Source: Mangifera indica
Taxonomy: Eukaryota > Streptophyta > Magnoliopsida > Sapindales > Anacardiaceae
DNA length: 64,000 nt
Direction: 5' to 3'
Assembly (NCBI RefSeq): GCF_011075055.1
Contig: NC_058152.1
Span: forward strand, 9,858,001-9,922,000
The notes below the pieces were generated by a model that saw only the letters and a list, made by a program, of their open reading frames with translations, made no database searches and had not been told where the DNA came from. Shown here one piece after another: positions 23,453 through 37,218 of the stretch. The translations under genes and the position numbers were made by a program. Numbering within the stretch: position 1 is the first letter of the stretch; each line of letters opens with the position of its first letter.

Positions 23453-23880
23453 GTCAAGTTTGAATTTACACTTATTCAAATACTTAATGTCATCGAAAGG
23501 TTGCTAGAGAGTTGAATAGTAGCATCAAAGATAAGATTAGATCCAAACCAAACTAGTGAAACTAGTTTGGGTTTGGCTCAATTTAATTCGATTTGAATTC
23601 ATATAATTTGAATTCAAATTCAACTCAATCCAAAAATTTTGGCTCGTTCATGCTTATATCAAATTAATAGTGTTAAGTTTGAATTTAAACTTATTTGAAT
23701 TTCTATTCAAGGTCATCGAAAGGTTGCTAGAGATTTGAACAACAACATCAAAGATAAAATTGGATCCAAACCAAACTAGTTCAATCTCGAAGCTAATTCG
23801 ATTCAATTTAGCTTGACTTGAATTAGTATAGTTTAAATTCAAGTTGCGTTCAATATGGAAAATTTGGTTTGTTTTTGAAA
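23453..23880. repeat. Diverged direct repeat of about 210 bp
   Basis: Sequence from 23453 recurs from 23672 (shared TCATCGAAAGGTTGCTAGAGA and GGATCCAAACCAAACTAGT-like blocks). Downstream, around 24210-24250, AGGTGTTTAAGCTC and CCACCCCTAA resemble a hAT-type end, so both copies may lie inside one old element. Confidence 0.75.
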
Positions 23881-25009
23881 TTAATTCAAACACCTCCTAA
23901 CTCAAGTTCGATTCAATTCAACTCAAATTAGTAGTTCGGATGTATAGTTTGAGTTTGACTTAAATTTATAATTCAAATTTATAACTTAGATTCATAGTTT
24001 AAGTCACAACTCATTTACAAAATGATATTATTTTGTCTATTATTTTACTAAAACGATATTATTTTGTTAATAAGTTATGAATTCGAGTCACCAGTTTGAA
24101 CCATAAATTCGAGCTAAATCATTTTTTATTCAAACTAAACTGAGTTATCTTTAATTTTGATTTGACAAACTCAAATCAAACTATTATTTATTTAAAATTG
24201 AGCTTAAGTTAGAGGTGTTTAAGCTCAATTTAATTTATATCCACCCCTAATTAGACGGTTGAACAATATTGGCGATCACATAAACGATATTATTAAATTG
24301 ATAAACAAATTTATCTCAAATTAAACTAAAATTTTTACTCGAAATTACTGAATTATAAATTCAAATCAAACTAAATTAGATCAAGTCCAACCCATCATTA
24401 ATTATATAAGTTGAATTGAATCTCGTAACTCAAAATGTCAAAATCTTAAAACCGGAAAAAAAAAATCTAAACTAGATTTTACCAAAATTGATCTGCAAAA
24501 ATAATAAACTAATAATAATCAGTTTCCACAAATAAAATGAGATAGATCAGCCTTGCTATGTTTTCTAATCCCATCTCTCTTCTGGACCTGATTGGGCTCT
24601 GGCCCATTACAAGATTTTTCAAAGCTTAGGACCTCTTTTGGAGAAAAACACTACTAGAAAAAAAAAATTCAGCATTTTTTTATATTATTTAATTCATAAA
24701 TTTTAATTTACCGGTCTATTTAACAACTCCATTCAAATAAAGAATATAGACAAAATTTGAGACCTGTATTTGTTAGATTTCATTGTTCTTGATAAAAACT
24801 TATTAAATGATTTTTGTATATTTTTCTTAAAGTCAAAAAGTTCAAAAAAAAGGTTTTTTTGTTTTCTAATTTTACAGTAGGCTATAAGGTTGTTGTGAAC
24901 CCCAAAAATATTTTGCGTTTTGCTTTTTTGTTTTTTGTTTCTTGTTTCCAAAATTAAAAATAAAAAGATTTTGATAGGTTGGTGGATGAAAGAGTCTAAA
25001 ATAGATATG
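23881..25009. other. AT-rich DNA, probable transposon debris
   Basis: Many short TTCGA/TCAAAT direct and inverted motifs, with an end-like sequence near 24250, but no coding series and no boundary I can prove. Confidence 0.4.
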
Positions 25010-25600
25010 ACAATTTCAATCCAATTTTAGGGGTTTTGATTCTCTTCGACCTTAACGGGGAAGAAATTCTCCAATAGAAAGAGAAAGGGGACAGGGATAG
25101 GGATAAAAAAAATTTTCACAATCGAAGATGGGCTTGGGAAGAGGCTACATGTGTTCCTCCCCGCCCCGCCCTCGTCTTTTTATATTAATATATTTACTTA
25201 GAATACTAACGTATCTTTATAGTTTTAGATTATTTATGTTTTTCAAATTTATTTAGGTTTTGGTTATACATATTTAAGTGGTTAAAATATTATATTTGTG
25301 ATATTTGAAATAGTGAATTGATTTTAATTTTACTTAATTTTATTATTTAATATATTTATATTATGTTTAAATAATATAAGAAATAAATTTTTTTTACAGG
25401 TAAAAGAAGAAGATTTTTTCCTATAAAGATGAAAAGAGGATAAGAAGTAGATTTTTCTTCGTGGAGAAAAGATAAAAAATTATTTTTATCCCTATAACAT
25501 AGACAAATCAAAGATAGGAATTGAGATTTCTTTCTCTATTGCCATCTTCGGTATAAAGGCTAAACGTTAATTGAAATATTTTTTAATAGGGCAGGCTTGG
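25010..25600. repeat. Repeat family 3, first copy
   Basis: This stretch resembles the sequence on both sides of the nested cluster at 29.0-30.6 kb. ACATGTGTTCC then TTTATATTAATAT occurs here (25148 on) and at 28970-29010; the following ATTTGAAATA and TATTATGTTTAAA blocks recur at about 30705-30775. The two places are therefore copies of one dispersed element, interrupted in the second by other transposons. The termini and class are unresolved. Confidence 0.6.
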
Positions 25601-25734
25601 CACCACTAGTCTGAATTGATTGTTATTTTTGTGAAAGCTATGACTTCGATACGGTTTTAAATAGCCAAATTTAATTTCAATTGAACCATGTCAATGTCAA
25701 GAGGACCCCAACTCATTTATTTTTATTTATTTTA

Positions 25735-26645
25735 GGGAAAAAGACTATTTCTCATGAACTTTTAGGTTATTCTCAAACTTACATTCATAATAGATGAAAA
25801 ATCTATATTTCTACTCATAAACAAACTTTTATTAATTTTTTCTGTTAAAGGGAAGGGTAAAATAGTTATTTTATTATTTATATTAAAAGTTATAAAATTT
25901 ATTATTTTTCACCACTCTTAAGTTTTAGAAACTAATATTTTACTTTTACTTAAAGTTTTTAAACTTTAAAAATTAATATTTTTACCCCTAAATCAAGGGT
26001 TTTCATATTTTTCAAAACATAGCCGCCCCCCATAACTTTCAAATATAGTAGTTTCACCTTCATTCTTCAACTTCATCTTCCAACGTCGTCTCCGACCTCC
26101 TCCTTCTCCTAGTGCGATGGCAGTGGTGCGATGAAGAGATCTTCATCTCCTCGTCGCACAATGCGACGAAAAGACAAAGATCTCTTCGTTGCTTCACCTA
26201 AACAATGAAGAACAATGCTTTGTCTATTCTTCCATATCTGGACAACGCTTCATCATCTATATCTGGGTGACAAAGGATTGTCCTTCGTCGTCCAGATCTG
26301 GGCGATGAAGAGTCGTTATTGGTCGTCTTTTGTAGTCAGAGATGAAAGATCGATGGAATGCATCGACCATTGGTGGTGACCGGAGAAGAAAACAAACCCT
26401 ATGGTGAAATTTAAACTTTTCAAACTTTGAGGATAAATTGAGGTATTAGTTTTTAAAATTTGGAGGGGAAAAATGATAAAATTTAAAAGTTTTAAAGTTT
26501 ATAGGTAAAATGATGATTTTATTTCTATCCCTAACTAAAAATTTGGATGACAGTTTAATCATAAATAAAGTTTAGGTTTTTAATCTCTCATAAATGTAAG
26601 TTTAAAATTAGGCTAAAAGTTGGGTGGGAAAATAGTCCTTTTCTC
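25735..26645. mobile_element. MITE family 1, copy D, perfect target duplication
   Basis: TTTATTTTA flanks both sides (25726-25734 and 26646-26654). The ends GGGAAAAAGACTATTTCTCA and (complement) GAGAAAAGGACTATTTTCCC are inverted copies. The centre (26040-26400) is less AT-rich, with TCTTCATC and CCAGATCTGG motifs partly shared with copy C. Confidence 0.9.
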
Positions 26646-26654
26646 TTTATTTTA

Positions 26655-27334
26655 TTTGCCTTCTTTCGATGAAGATGCCGTTCAAATTTGGGTGAATTTG
26701 GTTTCAAAGTTTGATTATTATTATTATTTTAATTTGCTCATTCAATTTTGGCGTAATTGAATCGAAGAAAGAAATAGAAGTACTCAACCCTTTTGGAAAA
26801 CAATTAGTGTCAGAATTAGAGTTCAGAATTTCGACTTTGAAGTCTAATTTTAATATTGATAATAACGTCCACTAATTTATACTTATATATTTATAATTTT
26901 GGTAAACATATTAAAGGCGATCCATCGATCATTAAATCCATAAACCTAAAAATAAAAAATCAAAGATGGGATACTTAAATTTTAAATTGTCTATATCTAT
27001 ACATATGGTATTTACCATAATTAGAAAGTTTTAATATGATTAAAATTATGTAAATATTTTTAAATACATAATTAAATATATAATTATTATATTATTTTAT
27101 GATTTAATAAATTAAAAATAAAAATAAAATAATATTTAATTATATTATAATATAATACATCTCTAGGTATATTGCTTTACGTGTAAGTTATAAAGTTTTA
27201 ATTGAGTCATAGGAGATGATACGTGCTGACTAGAAAAACTTAGCCATGATAAATTAATAATGAAATATATAAATTAACTCCACCTAAACTTTAGATGGGG
27301 GAATCATTCAGCATGAAAACGTTGACACTCGACA
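26655..27334. other. AT-rich DNA, no gene recognised
   Basis: Around 26990-27185, AT-rich sequence with TTATTTTATGATTTAATAAATTAAAAATA resembles a worn family-2 MITE. No coding signal. Confidence 0.4.
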
Positions 27335-27811
27335 AGCCAAAGATTATTTTCCACCCAAGGCTTGATGAAATGACATACTTATATTTTAAGTATAAAAAAT
27401 AATATTTTTTATTTTTTTTCTCGTTTCACTTTTACCCCTTTTTTTTATTTTTATTTTTTCTTTTCAAAAGTTTGGAGAGTGAATCGTAATTTTCCAAAAT
27501 ATTAGTGCATTTAATAATGTTTTTAAGATGTAATGTGTCTTGACCGTTTTAAAAATGATAAGTGTATCATAAAAAATTGACTCAAATATAACATTTTAAA
27601 GTTAATTAGAATTTTGATATTTTTAAAGTTGTAAAATATCGTGGTAATTTATCATTTATGTAAAGTATTAATAATAGTTTTGTAATTTCAATAAAGGAGT
27701 AAAATAGTTATTTTAAAAAAATTCAAACAGGTTCATTAACAAAATTTGATAAAGAATGAAAATTTAACTTTTTAAAACTTTATATTCGGAAATTTTCATT
27801 TCTATTTAGCC
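27335..27811. mobile_element. MITE family 1, diverged copy
   Basis: The left end AGCCAAAGATTATTTTCCAC and the complement of the right end GGCTAAATAGAAATG share the family pattern. Flanking 9-mers CACTCGACA and TACTTGAAA match at 6 of 9 positions, two of the differences being C/T. This is likely an older insertion. Confidence 0.55.
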
Positions 27812-28919
27812 TACTTGAAATTCCAAGTGTATTTTTCTTGAATTTGCTTAGACTAAAAATTATTAAGAAAAGAGCAAAAGTCTTGTTCCACCCAAATATG
27901 AAACGTGAATTGTAAAACAATCTAAAATAATTCTTACTGCAAAGTTATAATTATTTCTTAGCTTGAAATTTACTTTTTATTATTTTATCTATGCATGAAA
28001 TTTAAATAATTGAATTATTAAAATAAAATCATGATCTGGGCTTTTAAAAAAAAAAAAAACAATAATTTCCTTATTATATTGAGAAAAAAGCTGCATGATT
28101 CCCTTATGGTGCACCACTAAAAGCAGATTTTGAATGTTTTATTTATACTACAAAAGTTCTTTTTCGCTGTTGAATTGTGTTGTTTGTGGCCTCCCACAAA
28201 ACTTGATGTCTCATTACTTAAAAAGATTTTAATTATAACATATTTATAAAAATATTTTGATATATTATTACGGAAATAAATAATTTAATTATTTATTTTA
28301 TTTATAATAATTATTAAATTAATTAATGAGACGTTAATTTGTTTATACTCGTTAATTATTACTATTAATTATAAATGTGGAATTTGCATCTCTACTATAA
28401 TACCAGTTGATACTAATCCAATCCATTATTTTTGAAACGAGATTACAATATGTTTCTATGTTTTGTTAACGAATGCTCTCGTTTGAAAGAATTCTTATTA
28501 CGGAAGAGATATTGAATCCTCACTTTATATTACTTATCACAACTTTAATGTATATTCAACAATATTTTATATACTAATAATAGGTATAAATACAAATGTT
28601 GTAATCATTCACTTCATGTTCATTATACCCTGTATCAGGTATAACGATAGATACGTTATTATATTATTGATTCAAATTATGACAACTATATTGATAAGAG
28701 AAAATTGTCTAACACTCCGATCAAATCCGTACCACAACACAAAACAATTAGCATATAACAACATTGCAACGTCAGTAGCATTAACATTAGGATAACATTT
28801 AAAATGTATTACACTATAAATCAAGAATTTATGCAATGGTGATACTAGAGATAGCAAATTCACCTTAAATTTAAAGTCTCTAATCACAATGAAAAGGGAT
28901 TCCTTTATAGAATTAGGAA
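27812..28919. other. AT-rich DNA, no gene recognised
   Basis: No coding series was found. A short stretch at 27871-27890 (GAGCAAAAGTCTTGTTCCACCC) looks like another family-1 MITE end without a partner. Confidence 0.4.
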
Positions 28920-29164
28920 TGAAGATGAAGACAATGATAAAAAATATCCCGTAATTGATAACGAGAATACATGTGTTCCCTCCCTATCTTACTCCTTTAT
29001 ATTAATATTTTAACATAAAATACTAGAGCAATACTATATGTATCTATTTTGGGTACACAAATATATACACACTCATATGTGTCATCATATGATCTGTTAT
29101 TGTTTTATTCTTAATTCAAAATCATTTAATCACATGATGACACATATAAATGTGTATATATTTG

Positions 29165-30573
29165 CAAGGTTTTCAAAACCGGACCGGGATAAAAACCGTT
29201 TTAAGTACTGGTTTCGGTCGGACCGGTTGAACCGTTTGAACCGGTCGATTGGACAGTTTGAACCGGTTTTATGTAAAAACCTAAAAAAATTACTTTTAAT
29301 TAGTAATTACATATATTTTATACAGTAAATTTTATATTGTGTGTAAAATATAAATTGTTTGTATAAATTTATATTTGTTGATATAAATTGACCTATAATT
29401 TTAATAAACCAAGGATCACTGCTTTGTTTTAAATTTGAAAACAATACACGCATTCACTGTACAAAGTTTTCAAGAGCACATAAAAATATTTATTTAGTGT
29501 ATATGAAATGCCAAATGACTATTTCCCACCCAATGTTTGATGTAAACACAATTTTCTATTTGTTAACTATCGAAAATTTAAATACTCACCTTGTCTGTTA
29601 AATTTCATTGTTAGTGTTAAGAATAAAATTATTATTTAATAAAGACATTAGAAAAATTATAAATTCATCACATTTTTTCCTCAAATTTAAAAACTAACAA
29701 TAAATGTGAGAAGCCTACGATTCATCCTTCGATTACTGGAGAAGCGGTAGGGAAAGAGAAAATAGTTGTTTTTTAACTTTTGGATTATAGAAAAATTATT
29801 AGTTTTTAAATCTAAGAAAAAAACATAATGAATTTATGGTTTTTTAAATATTTTTATTAAATAACAATTTTATTCTTAATAATAATAAATAAATATTTAA
29901 ATTTTTGATAATTAATAAATAAAAAATTATACTTACATCAAACCTTGGGTGGAAAATGGTGATTTGGCCTATATGAAAATGCAAAGTTGGTTAGCGAAAA
30001 TGGCAATGAGATAAAAACAGTGGAGTGGAGCAACGCAACGCCAAAGCAGAATCTAAGCCGGGTCTGTATTGTCTGGGTCAACATAATATTTGATTTCTAA
30101 TCCCACTACGTTTTATTGTCCAATGAAGTAATTGGAAGCCGTTACGCCGTCGTCAGCCATCGTCTGAGCCGGAGAAGCCGCCGTCAAACGTTGCAAATAT
30201 AGCAGTGAAACTGCTGCCTTGTGAGCCTGCAAACCAACACACCTCGGCGGTAGCGTCGTCGTCGGCCGTCGTCAACTCCCGTAGTCGGCAAGGAACAGGA
30301 AATTCGGCCGTGAAATTCGTCAGCTGCACAATTGAGATTGCACTACGTGCACTAGAAGGAAGAGGAAGAAAAACAGTGTTTATATATGAAGCTGTGAACC
30401 GGATTCTGCAGAACCGGGTTGGACCGCGGTTCAGGAGAGATCCGGCGGTTCAACCGCGGTCCAATCCGATTTTTACACTAAAACGGTTTATGCTTCAACA
30501 GTGCTCGGCTACAGTGCCGGTTCACGGGCCAACCGGTTAGACCGGCCGGTCTGGTCCGGTTTTTAAAACCATG
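29165..30573. mobile_element. Non-autonomous hAT element
   Basis: The 8-bp duplication TATATTTG lies at 29157-29164 and 30574-30581. The ends CAAGGTTTTCAAAACCGGAC and (complement) CATGGTTTTAAAAACCGGAC are inverted copies. Sub-terminal regions are full of ACCGG/CCGGT motifs. No transposase frame was seen. The open frame at 30205-30540 is an artefact of this GC-rich repeat. The 8-bp duplication and CA-starting ends assign it to hAT. Confidence 0.9.
29509..29969. mobile_element. MITE family 1, copy G, inside the hAT element
   Basis: TATATGAAA flanks both sides (29500-29508 and 29970-29978). The 461-bp element starts TGCCAAATGACTATTTCCCA and its complement from 29969 starts GGCCAAATCACCATTTTCCA. 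It is the innermost of the three nested elements. Confidence 0.92.
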
Positions 30574-30622
30574 TATATTTGTGTACTCAAAGTAGGTACA
30601 CATAGTTTTATTGAAAATACTA

Positions 30623-32810
30623 ACATATTCTTATATATTTTGTAAATTAATATATATTTTTGTTGTGTATATTAAAGTAATTAACATATGTTATTTTTAA
30701 CATTTGAAATAACGAGTTAGTTTTAATTTGAGTTAATTTTGTTATTTTTTATATTTATTATTATGTTTAAAAGGTATAAATAGGAGATTTTTTTTTGTGA
30801 AAAGGGAGAGAAATTTTTTTTTTTATAAATAATGGATGAAAAATCTTTATTATATCTATAATAGGAATAAATTGAGAATATAAATTGATATCTTTACGGG
30901 GACGGGATGGGAAACCGGTTACTTGAACCTGCCCCTTCCCTATGAAATCCCTAGATAATGCAAGTCGGAGCCACCTCCCCTAAGCTCAGGGTAAGGGCAA
31001 AAAAGGATATCGTAGGAAATTGCTTTAATAAATGATTAAAACTGCCGGCCTAAAATTTGAGGTGCCAACGCAACCAGCCACTTTCCAACTTCATTCATTG
31101 TGGAATTTTGCACATGTAGGCACATGCAACCTAAATTCAAAAGCACAATTTGCTTATTTATTTATTATCATTAAATCTTCTTTGCCTTTTTCCCACTATT
31201 TTTCATTTTTTTTTTATAAATATTTTCCTAGATATTTAATTTTCGATTATTCATGGATAATCAAAAGCTAATTGTTCATTAGTTTGAAATTAATTGGGAA
31301 TTTTAGAGTTTTGTTTGTTTTATTATCATGTTTAAAATGTGCTTGTGCTTTGTTCAAATTCATGTCAATAAAAGTTTTATTGAGAATTTGATTAATTTAT
31401 TTTAATTAATAAGAAAATTCTAGAAAGTTCGAGATAAAATTGATAGTATTTGGAAAGTAGAAATGAAAATCTCACTCCTATTAGTAGGCTATTTAAGTTG
31501 TTTGCTTTTATATTTATTGAAATTTTATTTGTCCTAAAAAATCCATAGATTTAAAGATTTTGAATTGTTTTTTGAAAACTTATTAAGGCTTCTTAATTTC
31601 TCAATATTTATCAACTGATTTGTGATAATTTTTCTGAATAATACTATATATATAATTATTAATTTATTTATGCAATATTTGTTCTATTGAATTTCAATAG
31701 AAGATTAATGAAAAGTATTAAAATTATTATGATATTATCGTATTTTTTGAGATGTATTTTAACGATGTATCATATTAAACTTATGCATACATATTTTATA
31801 CTTTTCCCATATGAAAATTTTAGAGACATTTTTCTACAAATGTATTTTTCATTATTTACTATATTATACCTATATAATTTGCATATAACTTTTTTCTATT
31901 CTTGTATTTACTAACTAAAAATTAAATTATAATATTTGATTTACGTGCATACCCACAAAACTTATTCTTAGGATTTTTATTTACTAACCAAATTAAATCT
32001 CGATCGATCATGATTTTAAATTCAATTACATTCTAAATTAACTTTTAATGCTATTATTCACATAAAAGAGACATGATCGATATCAACTTCATTAAATTAG
32101 ATATAAACTATGAAAATTTTTACAAAATTTGGCAACATTTTAATTTAAGATTTATCAAAATAATATAATAAAATCCTTGTCAAAAATAAATTTAAATTTA
32201 TAGTTTACACTAGCTAAATTGGACAAAAGTAAAAATTTGTTTTGTTTTGACTCCTGTACCTCAAGACTTTGGGTTGCACCTAAAATTTTGAAAAACTTTG
32301 GAGCCAAGCCAATAGGCACTCCCTCAGCTCGGCTTACTTAGCTTAGCCTAGCCAGAACCACTGTTTTACTAAGACATTGGTCACCGAGCACTTTTTCACA
32401 GCCGCCGAAGCCGCCTTCAGACAAAATCCAACCGTCCAACTTTGGAAATCAAACTTTCGGTAGGCACAACATGCCAAAAAAAGAAAATGTATTAAATAAA
32501 TTATTGCTTTTTATAAATTATTATATAATTTAATTAGAGCATAGAAGTATAAAAAAATTATTTAAAAAATTGCGCATGATTAATTTTTAAAATTATATTA
32601 AAATAGATAAAAATTTTTATATTTAGAATAAGTGATATATATTAAATGAAATAGAAATTAAAAAAAATTAAATTAAAAACAAAAAAGAAATAAAAAAGAA
32701 AAAGAAATGAATAAAGGCTGTCAGCCAGGTCAGCCTATCTTTTCTCGTGGTGCAAATGATGCCTCCAAAATTTAGTGGAAATTTCATGTGAATTTTAAAA
32801 ATTCAGACAC
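30623..32810. other. Repeat family 3 remainder and DNA upstream of the actin gene
   Basis: 30623-30960 continues repeat family 3 (see 25010). From 31000 to 32200 the sequence is AT-rich with no coding signal. From about 32220 base composition becomes mixed, as expected for the distal actin promoter. Confidence 0.5.
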
Positions 32811-32813
32811 CCT

Positions 32814-32825
32814 TAATATATATAC
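32814..32825 (+). promoter_or_regulatory. Actin TATA box
   Basis: TAATATATATAC is followed at once by a CT-rich leader (CTCTCTCGCTTCCTC), a common arrangement at strong plant promoters. Transcription would begin near 32845-32855. Confidence 0.65.
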
Positions 32826-32916
32826 TCTCTCGCTTCCTCTTCACCTTCTCTCACTCTGTATCTACACACTTCCCTTTCTCCTTCACTCTTTGTTGTAGCT
32901 GCCTCATCTCATCTAA

Positions 32917-33601
32917 GTAAGCTTCTTTTCTTTACTCTGTTTGCATGTTTATCTCTTTCTTTTGAATTGTTTTTTGTTGTGATGGCGACTTGTTATGTGC
33001 ATGGGTGAGTTCTGTCATTAAGCTGCTTGATCTGAGTTGTTTGTGGATTTCGATTGTTTGATTTGATCGGTGGAAGAAACGGTGTCATTTTTTGCTTGTT
33101 GAGATCTGATTGTGGTGATAAGTAGCTAGATCTAGTGTTCTGGTGTGAGATTTGTGGTACTTTAACCTTGATCTAAGATCTGGAACTTTAGTGAAGTGGA
33201 TAGTTTTGATTGAATTGAATCTGAATCGAGCCTTTTGGTTTTTAAGTTGTTAGGGATGATTGATTGAGAGATTTCACTGCTTGATCTAGTTGTTTCTTAC
33301 ACGGATCTGTGATTTTTATTTATTTTATTGTTTATCTGAGATATGGCTGTTAGATCTACTCAAAGTCGTCTGTTTTATTGAATTTTGAAATATTTAGTAC
33401 TAAATTTGTTTGATAATAGATGATTATGGTTCTTCTTTTCTTTCTGGAAACTTATCTGATTGATATAATGAGGAGTTTTAGATTAAATGGGAAATTTTTC
33501 TGGTAGAGATCGGTAGAATTGTAAAGTTTTGATTTGGTTGGTGAAGAGGGTGACTGATTGAGCAGTTTATTGACTTTCCTTCTTTGTATTTGTATTGATA
33601 G
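32917..33601 (+). promoter_or_regulatory. Leader intron in the actin 5' UTR
   Basis: A GTAAGC donor follows ATCTAA at 32916. A TTGATAG acceptor ends at 33601, 11 bases before the start codon. A large intron at this place is conserved in plant actin genes and often raises expression. The T-rich, open-frame-free composition fits. Confidence 0.8.
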
Positions 33602-33612
33602 ATTTATTGAAA

Positions 33613-35027
<1,415 letters not shown>

Positions 35028-37047
35028 GTTCTCTAAGTTCTTTGATGGTGAGTTCTTTTTGCATTTGGTTTTTGTGTCTGTGTCATGTGGACTCATGGTG
35101 GTTGATGCGGAGAATGTCAAGGTGGGGGTCATGTTTGAAGGGAAAGGGTATAATTCATATATTGTTGTATCATATAAAGCCTCTCATGTCATCATCGACG
35201 TTGTCCATGAGGGGCTTTTAAGTCCTCAGGATGTTGATAACAAATCCACCTCACCTTCGCCTTGAACATCTTCTGGGGTTCAACCACGCTTGTCTTTTTT
35301 AGTAGGAATGTTTGTAGCTGGAGATGAAGAGTGGTTGTGATGCCTTTCCCTATCATTTTCTAAATTTTTCATATTTGAAGGATTTTTATTTTTATTTCTT
35401 CCTTCTTGAGAACAATTAATGTTAATAGCTATTGTATGAAAGACCTTATATTAGTGTCTTGCTTGCCATAAACTCCACCGATTGAAATTATTATTATTAT
35501 ATAATTATTATAACTACTTGGTTTGAAATTTCCAACTTTTGTACTTTTATTTGTCTTTTTCTTCGGTCAATATGCCGGCATGCTTTAAACTTTGGCTTTG
35601 TCGTAGAGTGGTTTGGTATATGCTTAGCATCGAAGGAAAAGATATTAGTGAGAATGTGACAGCAGGATGAGGTGTCTAATCGAGACTTTCTATTTGTTGA
35701 TTTGGTAAATTCAAAGTGAGGTTAACTTATGGATGGGATTTGCTTTTTGATTAATTCTTAAAGCGGGAATTGAGGCGAAAAGATTGTTGTTTTATGTGTC
35801 GTCTTTTACTGTGCGAGAAAGCGATGCTTTACCTTATTTCAATGGGTGGAAGGGAAACATTGGAATTTGCTGGTTCTTTCGTGGTGGCACGTGGCTTGGG
35901 CCTTCGTAATTTCTTAAGTATTTCAAATGTCGGATATTCGGATGTTCTAGAACTTTAATTTTAATCTAATCTAAAGTTTACGCAATCTTTTTAATGTGAA
36001 CATCTTAATGATTTCAATATATGCAAGCCGAAGGCGAAGTGAATACTAGAGATTCTGAATCAAAGGGGTAAAGTTATGTGTGTTAATAAATAATAAATAT
36101 TAATCGTATACTAAAAATAGTATATTATTCTATAATATAGTATTATTTTAATCTATTATTCAATTAATTTAATTACATAAAAAAATACACATAGGTTATG
36201 TAGCCAATTACCAACCACCCTTCACTCACCAACTTTGTCTATGAAGAATTTGACCATTAGATTAGGATCGAAAAGGGAGGTAGGTGATGGTCTCCCAAAA
36301 GCCAAAAGGGTGATTCACGTTTTACTTAGGTTTCAAAACATGTGTGTATATATATATATATGTATATGTTCAAAACTTAATTTCATAAAAAAAATAATGT
36401 TATAATTGTAAAATAAAAATTTCATCCTCCAAAAATATAAAAAATAAAAACAATAATTTTTTTTTACATATCTCATCTTAATATTTTAAACATAATAATT
36501 TGATCTTTTTAAAAATTTAAAAACCTTTCATTCAAGTTTTAAAGCTCTAACTGTTACTCCTCTAAACTTGAACCCATAAGATGCAACAACCATCCAAACC
36601 TACCCCATGGAAAATGTCAAACATGCCTTTGGCCCTTTAGCATTTTTGAAATTTTGCAATTTAAGTTTGAAAGCTTTAGTCGTCAAAACTGTCATCTATC
36701 CAAATCCAAACACACTAAAGTTACCACTCATCTAAACCTGAACCCACCATAAAATATAACAGTTTGACCCTTTTAAATTTTTGTTAATTTGTGATGTTAT
36801 AATAATTTCAAAATTTGAAATAGTTATAAGTAATATAGTAATTTAATTTTCTAATACTATCTCAAAAAATTTTCATCGTTGACGGAAAGTTTTGGGTGGA
36901 GTAGTATGATTTGTGTATTTAGTGGGTAAAAAAAAGTTTTACGAGCAACCTGGAAAGTAAATAACTCTTTCAAAATTTGAAGGGGGATTGTTGATAATTT
37001 CTAATACTACTCTTGTCTACTCTTTCAACGTGGAAGTTTTTTATTTT

Positions 37048-37218
37048 GAATAATGTTATATGTATAAATAATATACACAATTTTATATATAAACAATAAC
37101 ATGTCACCATGTGCTTAAGTAATTCTAAATTAGAGATAAACTAACATCCGATCACATAGAGATATGTCATTATTTATGTATAAAATTATATATATTATTT
37201 GTGTATATAGTTTTATTG
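37048..37218. mobile_element. MITE family 2-like copy
   Basis: The left end GAATAATGTTATATGTATA and the complement of the right end (CAATAAAACTATATACAC) match the family termini; the inside has ATGTCACCATGTG and ATGTCATTATT. Flanking bases are AT-rich and only partly alike. Confidence 0.65.

Larger units (their letters stand above)
29026..30613. mobile_element. MITE family 2 host element of a three-level nest
   Basis: AAAATACTA flanks both ends (29017-29025 and 30614-30622). The ends GAGCAATACTATATGTAT and (complement) CAATAAAACTATGTGTAC are inverted copies. The element is split near its right end by the hAT element at 29165-30573. Without the insertion and its duplication it is 171 bp, in line with the 162-bp copy at 16302. 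Confidence 0.9.

Noticed and set aside
30205..30540. 111-residue frame with Arg- and Pro-rich sequence
   Set aside because: Produced by ACCGG-type repeats of the hAT element; no conserved domain.
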